Part shown: positions 46,701 through 55,800 of the stretch, one piece after another
Position numbering within the stretch: position 1 is the first letter of the stretch
Layout: each line of letters starts with the position of its first letter
DNA from: PMG-095 sp049324695
GTDB taxonomy: Bacteria; Myxococcota_A; Polyangia; Polyangiales; Polyangiaceae
Reading direction: 5' to 3'
Assembly: GCA_049324695.1 (NCBI GenBank)
Contig: JBMOMJ010000048.1
Location: 434,001-498,000, forward strand
Length of the DNA: 64,000 nt
Program-made: the position numbers and the translations under genes
The notes under the pieces: model-generated
Told to the model about the DNA's origin: nothing
The model's input: the letters and a program-made list of their open reading frames with translations, nothing else
Databases searched by the model: none

Positions 46701-46889
46701 GTGACGACCCTCTCGAAGCAGCGTCCAGAATGCGGACGGACTATCGCAGTCGCCCGGAAAACGACAAGCCATCCCAATCACTGCGAGCGGCTCGCTCTTG
46801 TCGCTCTCGAGCTTTACGAGCTTGGCTTGCAAGCGCTCGATTGCATTCAGTGCCCGCTCGAGTCGTTCAGCGTCTTGCTCAGCGCTCAT
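43707..46889 (-). CDS. Split PKS module part: KS-AT-half DH
   Basis: The protein has 1060 residues. An N-terminal coiled coil (5-30, LERALNAIERLQAKL) is a docking segment. KS (34-455) has Cys205, His340 and His380. AT (558-880) has GHSVGE with Ser650 and HAFH at 750-753, so malonyl-CoA is expected. Residues 933-1055 are the first hot-dog of a DH: Tyr965 replaces the catalytic His and Glu969 the Gly, while Pro974 remains. The chain then ends, and the next gene begins with a monooxygenase. Its ATG overlaps the stop of the FAAL-PKS gene. KS and AT should be active; the DH cannot be. Confidence 0.95.
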   Translation of the reverse strand: MSAEQDAERLERALNAIERLQAKLVKLESDKSEPLAVIGMACRFPGDCDSPSAFWTLLREGRHGVREVPAERWSIKDYFDPAPEAPGKMSTRFAGFIGEVRDFDADFFGVAPREAESLDPQHRLALEVAWEALEDAGQAGPELFGSRTGVYLGICSSDYSFHLLERGAEGIDAYMATGNAHSTAPGRLSFCLGLQGPSLAVDTACSSSLVSVHLACRALRARECDMALAGGVNLLLAPEYSINFSKARMLAPDGLCKAFDASADGFGRAEGCGFIVLKRLSDARAAGDPILAVIRGSAINHDGRSSGLTVPNGPSQQAVIRAALADARLEPDAIAYLEAHGTGTSLGDPIEMGALRSVFGKRSAEVGRLLVGSAKTNLGHLEGAAGIAGVIKVVLALQHREIPAHLHFTKPSPHITWDGLPVEIPTTTRPWDSKKPRVAGVSSFGFSGTNAHVILEEAPASDAPSLEAHYERPLHVLALAAKSEKALDELAARYGQALETASNLADVCFSANTGRAQLPYRLCFTASTAAEACEKLRAATEAKKPKGLTRGFSEGRPRLAFLFTGQGSQYAGMGRRLYETQPVFRRSLDRSREILKPLLQADLLTLMFDDVSGALDQTAVTQPALFAFEYALAELWMSWGIQPSAVLGHSVGEYVAACVAGVFSLEDGLALIAERGRLMQALPRNGTMLAVLASEEQAREAIKVFASQVSIAAINGPRSVVLSGASTALEEIGARLEARGVRSKKLVVSHAFHSPLMTPMQADFERVAARTPLSKPKIPLISNLTGQRVGAEIAQPKYWVDHVREPVRFSDAITAADREGCRIFLELGPHPTLITMGQQCLSPDVRRTWLPSVRKGADDWSDLLESLGTLYTQGVSVDWKAFDAGYRRTRVSIPHYPFQRARYWMGRKVADAGGTPENAAKQVVPPELAVADPLLGRVVPELASRPGEHHWEMSLSRDDLPYAAYRLREEVIVPLSTLSEVARSAAMRVFASEKVRVHGLALRTPLFIPASGYDLQISVALEGARRGQFRAYGRARDGAAKGWQLHATASVECQAMEAVT

Positions 46890-49800
46890 GCTTCCGCCTC
46901 GTCGTTCGAATCCCCCAGAAGTGCTTCGATGCTCATCAGCTTCTGATCCAACATTTGTCGCACCTCGACCGGCGAGAGCGACGCAGTAGCAGCCGGCGGC
47001 ACCGGCGATTGCGAGGGCGAAACGGCTGCCAATGAGTCGACCGCTTCATCCGAACTCGCGCTCAGCGCGGGCACTTCCTGCATCAAGTATCCGGCCAGTG
47101 CTTCGATGGTTGGATAGTCGAACGCTACCGTCGATGGCAGAGCACAGCCAAAGCTGCGCTGAATCAGGTTGCGAAGCTCGAGCGACGTCAGGGAATCCAT
47201 GCCGGTGTCGAAGAAACCCTGCTTCGTGTCCACCACGCGATCCGGTCCCCAGCCGAGCACCTGAGCCACCTGCGCACTCAAGCGCTCCTCGAGGATCGCC
47301 CGACGCTCGTGCAGCGGGCTCTCCTGAATACGCTTGAGCAGCTCCGCGTCGACGGCAGGCTTCTCCTCTCCAACGGCAAGGCGGAAGTCGGAGAGGAACG
47401 GAACGGTGGACGTTTGCTGTTCGAGCGCACGCCACTCGATGGGTACGATCGCAATCTGAGGTCCGTCATACGGAGCGCGCGCCGCAAAGACTCTCTCCAG
47501 CGCTTCGAGTCCACGGCTCGGCGGGATGTTGCCCATGGCTTTGAAGCGGCCCTGAGTGTCCGCACCCTTTCTGGCGGCAGCCCCGAGCTCGGACCAAATC
47601 CCCCAGTCGATGCTCGTCGCCGGCAGACCGAGGGAGCGGCGATAGTGCGCGAGACTGTCGAGAAACGTGTTCGCGGCGGCGTGGTTTGCCTGACCGCTCG
47701 AGCCGAGCAAGCCCGCAACCGAAGCGAATAACATGAAGAAGTCGAGCTCGAGAGCCTCGGTCAGCCGATGAAGGTTCCATGCCCCCAGCATCTTCGGAGC
47801 CAGAACGCGCCGAAACTTCGCGGGATCCTGCTGAAGAAGCAGACTGTCGTCGAGCACACCTGCAGCATGCACGACGCCCTTCAACGGGAGCGCCGTGTCG
47901 ATCTTCTGAATCGCAGCAGCCAACTGCTCGAAATTCGAGACATCCGCGCGAACGAACCTGGGCTGTCCCCCAATCCTCTCCAGCTCGCGCAGCTTCGCTT
48001 GCTCTTCGGCGCCACATTCACGACGGCTCAGCAAGAGCAAATGCCGCGCACCCCGCTCGATCATCCAGCGAGCGACCAGCAGACCCAAATCTCCGAGCCC
48101 ACCGGTAATGAGGTACGTGGCTTGCTCCGAAAACGAAACGGAGTCTTCGGTTGCGGCGACGTGAGCACGTTCAGGCAGGGTGATGACGAGCTTGCCGACA
48201 TGCTCAGCACGCTGCATCACGCGGAAAGCTTCAGCGACTTCTTGAATTGGAAACGCGTGAAGCGGAATCGGGCGTAGGGAGCCGTCTTCGAACGCTTGCA
48301 CGAGATCACGCAGAATCGACTGGATCACGATGGGCTCGCGCGCGCAGAGCTCCGGCAAGTCGAGCACTGAGTACGCCACGTCCGAGCGGCGCTCGGCGAT
48401 CTGTGCAGGGCTCCAGATCGTGGTCTTGCCGATCTCGATGAAGCGGCCATTCGGCGCGAGTGTGGCCAGCCCTCGCTCGATGAGATCACCTGCGAGCGAG
48501 TTCAACACCACGTCCACTCCCTGGCCATCGGTGGCCGCGAGGACGTCTTGGACGAACACATCGGATCTCGAGCTCGAGCGGTGGGTTACCCCGAGTTCCT
48601 CGAGCACGTGCCACTTCGAAGGGCTCGCCGTTGCGTACACTTCGGCTCCGGCGCGGCGCACGAGCTGGATAGCTGCTTGGCCGACTCCACCCGTCGCCGC
48701 GTGGATCAGCACGCGATCGCCACTCGCTACCTTCGCGGCGTGGTGCAGAGCGTAGTACGCGGTAACGAACGCCACCGGCACTGTCGCAGCTTCTTCGAAG
48801 CTCAGATTCTTCGGCTTCTGCACGACCATCGCTGCATCCACTGTGACGTGCGTGCCCAACGTGCCGGTCGCAATGGCGATGACTTCGTCTCCAACTCGAA
48901 GGTGCTCGACGCCCTCGCCCACCGCGATGACAACGCCGGCAGTGTCGCATCCTAGAGGCCCAGCCTCCCCAGGGTAGAGGCCCATTGCATTGAGCACGTC
49001 GCGAAAGTTCAGGCCAGTCGCACGAATTTCGATCTGGACCGCGCCCGCGTCGGGCTTCACAGGCTCGAACGGCCGTAGCGCGAGCTCGCTCAGCGTTCCC
49101 GACGTTGGGCTCTTCAACCGAAACGGCGAGCCCGGCGGCACGTCGGCTGGCAAGCTCAATCGGTGCGGCGACAGGTGCGCGCCGCGATCATGGCAGCGGA
49201 TGAGTCGGGCCGCGAAGCGACGAGCATCGCGAAATGCAAGCTGCTGCTCCCAGTCGTCCGCCAAAAGCTCGTTCACGAGTTCTTGCGCTTCACTAGTACC
49301 GGCGGGGTCGAGATCGATTAGGCGGCAACGCATCTCGGGATGCTCGAGCTGCAGCGTTCTGCCCATTCCCCAAAGAGGGCTCTGCCACAGGCCACTCGCG
49401 ATGGGTTTGCCTCCCGGTCCAGACGCTCCGCGCGTGATGAGCCAAAGCGACGGTGCCTGCGCAAGCGTCGCCTTCGCGAGTGATTGCACCACGTCGAGGG
49501 CAATCGCCCACCCGCAATCTTGCGGCAGCGTCGAGCCATGGGACTCTGTCGAGTTGGCGGTTGCGGCGTCGTACAGGTCTGAGAAGAGCACGATGCCCTC
49601 GAGGCGAGCGCCTCCAAGGTCTTGTATGATTTGGGGCAACCAGCTGGAGTCATTGCGCGCGATCGTGTAGCGGTCGGCTGCCAAACGAGCGAACGCGGGA
49701 GCAACGGTTGCGAAAATCGCTCGCTCACCGCGAGCACTCAGCAAGTCTGCAAGTTCCTGCCCGACAGCACTGAAATCATGGTCCGCCGCACGGGGCTCGA

Positions 49801-52800
49801 CAGACTCGCAGACAATCAGCCAAGCACCGCGATCGGAACTCCTGATTGCACTACGCTCGCGGGCGGGCGCCGCTTGCACGAAGAGCACGGCCGTTGGCGC
49901 CATGCTCGAGGGTTGCGCATGGATCTCAGCTAGGTTGAAGGGAGCCCCAAAACCACTCCGCCCCAGAACCTCGGCCCACTGCGTTTCGCTGAGCAAGGGA
50001 TACGAGCTACGTAGCGCCGCGTCCCTGAAGCGCCACCAACCCTCCGCAAGACCGAACGTCAGGTCCAACCAGCGCACACGCCGTGTCACCTCGGATACGA
50101 CCAACACGCCGTTGTCGACCAGGAGCTTGCGCAGGTGCTCGAGTGTTACAGCCAAGTCTGCGGTAGCGTGCAGCACGTTCGACGCGATGATCAGGTCGAA
50201 CGAGTGCTCTTGGAACCCCTGTTCTGTGGGCTCCTTCTCCACGTCGAAGGTGGAGAACTCCAGAAAGCGATACTCGGCGAACTTGCGCTTGGCATGCGTC
50301 AAGAAGGCCGGTGAAACGTCGGTGAAGACGTACTCCGTCTGCTCCGTCGGCAACGTCGGGAGCACGTGAGCCGTCGTGGCTCCGGTGCCCGCGCCCACCT
50401 CGAGCACACGCAGGGTTCGGGTGGACGGCAACGTTTTCAGTGCACGAGCAATGCCCTCCGCCGCCGTGCGATTGAGAACTTCGGCACCTGGTGTGTCCTG
50501 GTAGATGGCGGTAACGGTGCTCAAATCGCCGTTCGGAAACAGCAGCGTCAGGGGATCGACTCGTCCGGTGAGGACCTCCGCTAGCGGCTCCGCGGTCCGC
50601 TCGAGAAGGGTCAGCTCGTGGCGCGCGTTCGGGAGCAGCTCGCGGCAACTCAGAATTCGCTGCGTCGGATCTTCGATGTTGCCGAGCTTCGTGACGTCGA
50701 CGACGCGATACGATTCGGCATCGGCCTGCAGGATGATGCCTTCCTCCGCCATCATCTCCAGCAGGCGCGACCATAAGCGCCGTTGCTTCGGCACAACACC
50801 GAGCTGCTGAGCGAGAGCCGCCGCTGTGAAGCGCTCCCCGACGCGTGGCTGCCATCCCACTTTGGCGAGAGCGCGTGCTGCGAAACCAAAAGCCAATCCC
50901 TCGAGCAGCGCGAACTCCACGGGGTACGACTTGAGAGCGGCCGAGTGCGAACCAACTACACTCTCCACCCGGTGTTTCAGGTCGGCGAGCACGCTCTGCG
51001 GCGATGGCAGGTATTCAGCGGAAAGCTGCCGACCTCGCCGCGTTCGAGGGCGCCATTCGGTCTCGTAAAACCAACCATCGATGCTTGGCTCTTCACCCAG
51101 TAACGCGCGACGCTCCACCGGGCGCAGATGCAGCCCGCGAAGTTCTGCAATGAGGCGACCGTCCACATGAAGCAAGCTGACGTCGACGATGCGCTCGGAG
51201 GCAGAACCATGGCGCACTTCGACATAGCTCCACGCCGCCTCTCCGGGCTCGCTCGAGAAGCGGATGTTTTCGACGCTCATCGGGAGCCAGGTCGAACGCT
51301 CTTTGTCGTCGATGAACGCCGCACCGATGACGTGGAAGCATGCATCGAGCAGAACTGGGTGGAGGCGAAACTGACCGGCGACACCGCGCGAGGCTTCTGG
51401 CACTCGAATTCTGCCGAGCGCCGTGCCATCACCCGCGTACAGCTCTTCAACGCCGCGAAAGCCAGGGCCGTAGTCCAAGTGGCGCAACTCGAAGCGCGCG
51501 TACAGGTTCTCCGCAGACAGCGCGCGTCCACAACGGGAAAGCAACGCTTCGAGCTCGAGTGGTACCACCTCGAGCGCATCGTCGCTCATGCGGACTGACG
51601 CACTCGCATTGAGCACCCACTCGGCCTCCGCGTCACGCTCGGTCAGACCAGTGCGACTATAAATCTCAATCCGATGAGGTTCCTTTGGCGAGGTCGGCGG
51701 CGATACCACCGTCTGCACGTGCTCGCCCTCGTGCCGAGACAGGATCAGCGCCCGCCGAAAGCTCAGCTTCTCGAGGCCAACGTGCTTACCTTTGGCAACC
51801 GCGGCAGCACTCGCAAGCGCCATTTCGATGAAGGCCGCCGCAGGAAAGACCACCTCACCGAATACGCGATGATGGTGCAAACAAGGCTCTGTTTGCAGCC
51901 CAACCGAGGCATCGAAGCGCACCTGCTGCGTCCCCGCCAAGGGAACGCGGTCGCCCAGCAAGGGGTGCAGCGCACTCGCAACACGCTTCAACCTGCCAGG
52001 CTTGAACCAATGACGTTGGCGCTCGAACGGATAGGTCGGGAGCACGATCCGATGGCGCGCACGACCAGCCTCGAAGCCGCGCCAGTCAATCAGCGCGCCT
52101 TGGACATAGAGTTCGCCCAACGCCTGCAGCATTTGCGAGCAATCGCTCTTCCCGCGTCGCAAGCTGGGAACGAATCGGCCCGACTCCGGGCTGATTCGTC
52201 GGGCAAGCGCGCTCAGGATCGGCGCCGGCCCAACCTCCACGAAGCTGACGATACTTTCGGCAAACAGGGCGTTCAGTCCCTGCGCAAAGCGTACGGGCTC
52301 GCGAAGATGCCGTCGCCAGTAAGCGGCAGTGCAGATCTCGTCCCCAACGCGGCTACCAGTGAGGTTGGAGATCAGCGCGAGCTCTGGCTGCCGATATTGG
52401 ATGTCCTTTGCGACCGCTTCGAACTGTTCGAGGATCGGCTCCATCAGCGGCGAGTGGAATGCGTGTGAAACGTTGAGGCGTTGGCTTTCGACGCCCCGTG
52501 CCTGGAGCTCGGCGCGGATCTTCTCGACCGCGGAGATGACGCCCGAGATCACGACTTCTTGGGGTCCGTTGACCGCTGCAATCGAGACTTCGGACGTGCT
52601 CGACTCGAGAGCGCTGCGAGCCACCTCTTCACTGCAGCGCAAGGCGGCCATCGCGCCGTCCAGGGGGAGAGCCTGCATCAGCCGCGCTCGCGTCGCGATC
52701 AGCCGTAGACCATCTTCGAGCGAGAACACTCCGGCGACGCACGCCGCGACGTACTCACCAACGCTGTGTCCCATGACGGCGCGCGGTTCGATCCCCCAGG

Positions 52801-55800
52801 ATCGCCAGAGGCACGCCGTCGCCCATTCGAGCGCAAAGAGCGCAGGCTGCGTGTACGCTGTTTGATCGAGCAACGTGGACGGCTCGCCATAGAGAACCTC
52901 GAGCAGCGGCACCTCGAGTAAAGGTCGAAGCAGGGTATCGCAGCGTTCGAGCTCTTGTCGGAACACGGGCTCGCTATCGAATAGCTCGCGACCCATTCCC
53001 GGATACTGCGAGCCTTGACCCGTAAAGAGGAAAGCAATTCGCGTCTGTGTACCTTGCTTGGACACGCCCCGAAGAACTGCGTCCACACGTTCCCCAGCAG
53101 CGAAACCCCGAAGCGCAGACGTAAGCTCCTCGAGCGTCCTCGCGCTGATGGCCAGCCGCTGCTCATGCTGCATGCGCCCAGCGTTCGCGCTGAAGCAGAT
53201 GTCGGGGAGCGATGCTGGCGATGTCACGAGCGCTCCGGCAAAGCGCATTGCCAAAGCCTTGAGCGCTTCCTCTGTACGCGCCGACAAGGTAAACAAGTGC
53301 GCCGGCCGCTCCAGCTTCTCCTCAGAGGTTCGTTGCGGTGGAGCTTCTTCGAGAACAACGTGGCAGTTCGTGCCGCCGAAGCCGAAGGAACTGACACCCG
53401 CGCGGCGCGGTCCGCCCTGTGTAGACCAAGCCAAAGTTTCCTGTGGGATGAACAGCGGTGCGCCTTCGAGTGTGATTGCCGGATTGAGGCGCTCCAGATG
53501 CAGGTGCGCAGGAATTCGCGCGTGCTGCAGAGACAGCGCCGTTTTGATTAGCCCCGCCACCCCTGCAGCTGCTTCCAGGTGCCCGAGGTTGGTCTTCACC
53601 GAACCGATAGCGCAACGGCGCTCGGCTGGGCGGTTCTCGAGCAGCACCGCTTTCAAGGCTTCCATCTCGATCGGATCGCCGAGCGGTGTCCCTGTACCGT
53701 GCGCCTCGACGTAGTCGATATCAGCCGGTGCCCAACCAGCATCTGCTAGCGCCTCGCGGATGACCGCTTGCTGCGATAGCCCATTCGGCGCGGTAAGCCC
53801 GTTGCTGCGGCCGTCCTGATTGATGGCTGATCCGCGAATCACCGCCACGATGTGGTCATGGCTGGCGAGCGCGTCCGAAAGCCGTTTCAGCACCAGCACT
53901 CCGCACCCCTCACCGCGCACATATCCGTCCGCGCCGGCGTCGAAGGTGCGGCAGCGGCCTCGCTTCGCCATCATCTGCGCGTGCGAGAACACGATCGTCG
54001 GATCCGGCGAGAGCAACAGGTTGACGCCACCGGCGAGCGCAGCGTCGCACTCCCCGCGGCGCAGACTCCGCACGGCCCAATGCACAGCGACCAGCGACGA
54101 TGAACACGCTGTGTCAACGGCAACGCTCGGGCCCTGCAAGTCGAGCTGGTACGAAAGGCGATTGGCCACGATGCTCAACGCGGTGCCGGTGCCCGAGTAG
54201 GCGTCCAGCTCCACGCCGTTCCGCACCATGAGTTGCGCGTAGTCGCTCGTGCTAACCCCAACGAACACTCCGACACGCCGACCCTCACCTTTCACGTTTG
54301 CGTGCCCAGCACGCTCCATCGCCTCGACCGCGACCTCCAGTAACAGTCGTTGCTGGGGATCCATCTGCGCCGCCTCACGCGGTGAGATCCCGAAGAAGTC
54401 AGCGTCGAACGTGTCGACGGTTTCCAAGAATCCCGCCGGAGTGCGAGCTACCTGAGAGTTCTCGGAAGGCACCAGCCCTGCGAGGGCCCAGCGCTGCGGC
54501 TGCTCGGAAACAGCGTCCACGCCGTCTTGCAGAAGGCGCCAGTACGCCTCCGGATCCGCAGCACCGGGAAACCGGCAACTCAGGCCTACGATCGCAATCG
54601 GCTCATCATCATGTGTCAAGCCGGTCGTTTGAGGCCTACCGAGACCGGCAGAGTCGCCTGCCAGGTGAGCGGCGAGAGTTTGAATGGTCGGATATTGATA
54701 AGGGAGAACGGGCGACAAGCGACGCCCGAGCCACTGCTCGAGATCAGTCGCTAAGCGCACGACGTCGACCGACGCTAAGCCGAACGCTACGAATGGCTCG
54801 TCTCGAGCGATCGTGGTTGCACGAACACCGCTGTGCTTTGCAATCCAGGCGGTGAGCCACTCCACGATCCGTTCAGATGCCAATGCAGCCGCCCCTGAAG
54901 GTTTCCCTGTATTCGCTCGTTGCTGCGTTGCAGGCTCTCGATCGATGTCGGCGGCATCGTTCCCAGAAGCCACGCTCTCAGCGAGGGTCCACCGAAACAC
55001 TTCTCTCAGAGCACCAGCCAGAAATGCTTCCTTGCAGGCGTGGCGCTGGATCTTCCCACTGGATGTCTTGGGTACAGTGCCAACTTGCAGAAACACGACG
55101 GCGTGAACCTCGGCGCCGTGTTCCTCCGCAACGCTACGGCGGACGGCGCGCAGGATCTCTTCGCAGGTGCCGCTAGGTCGCCGCGCGATCTCTTGTACGA
55201 TGACGAGCCGCTCCTCTCCCGCGAGCTCGACGGCAAACGCCGCACCGCTGCTGGCCCGCACGTCTGGATGCGAGCGCGCCACCGTGAGCTCAATGTCCTC
55301 GGGATGCAGGTTGCGACCGCGCAGGATGATCAGATCTTTGAGACGACCGACGACAAAGAGCTCTCCGTCACGCAAAAAGCCCAGATCTCCAGTGCGCAGA
55401 AACGGCCCAGAGTCTCCATCGGCAGTGACCGCGGAAAACGCCTTCTTAGTGAGCTCCGCTTGACGCCAATAGCCCGCGGCAATGCTCGGTCCTGATACCC
55501 AAATTTCACCGATTTCGCCGTCTTCGCGGCGCCCTAGCGTATCCGGATTCACGATCAGGAGCCGGTGCTCGGGCGCGACTCGCCCGCTACTCACCAAGCG
55601 ACGCTCAGAACCTTCGGTGCGCACGGCGCGACGGTCGCGCAACGACTCGGCGTCGAACGCATCCACGATGGGAACCGCCGCGTGATCACCGCCACTCAGC
55701 AGCAGCGTGCCCTCGGCCATTCCGTAGCAGGGATAAAAAGCCTCGCGCCGGAATCCACATGGACCGAACTTTTCGACGAACAGGTCCAGAGTTTCAGCGC

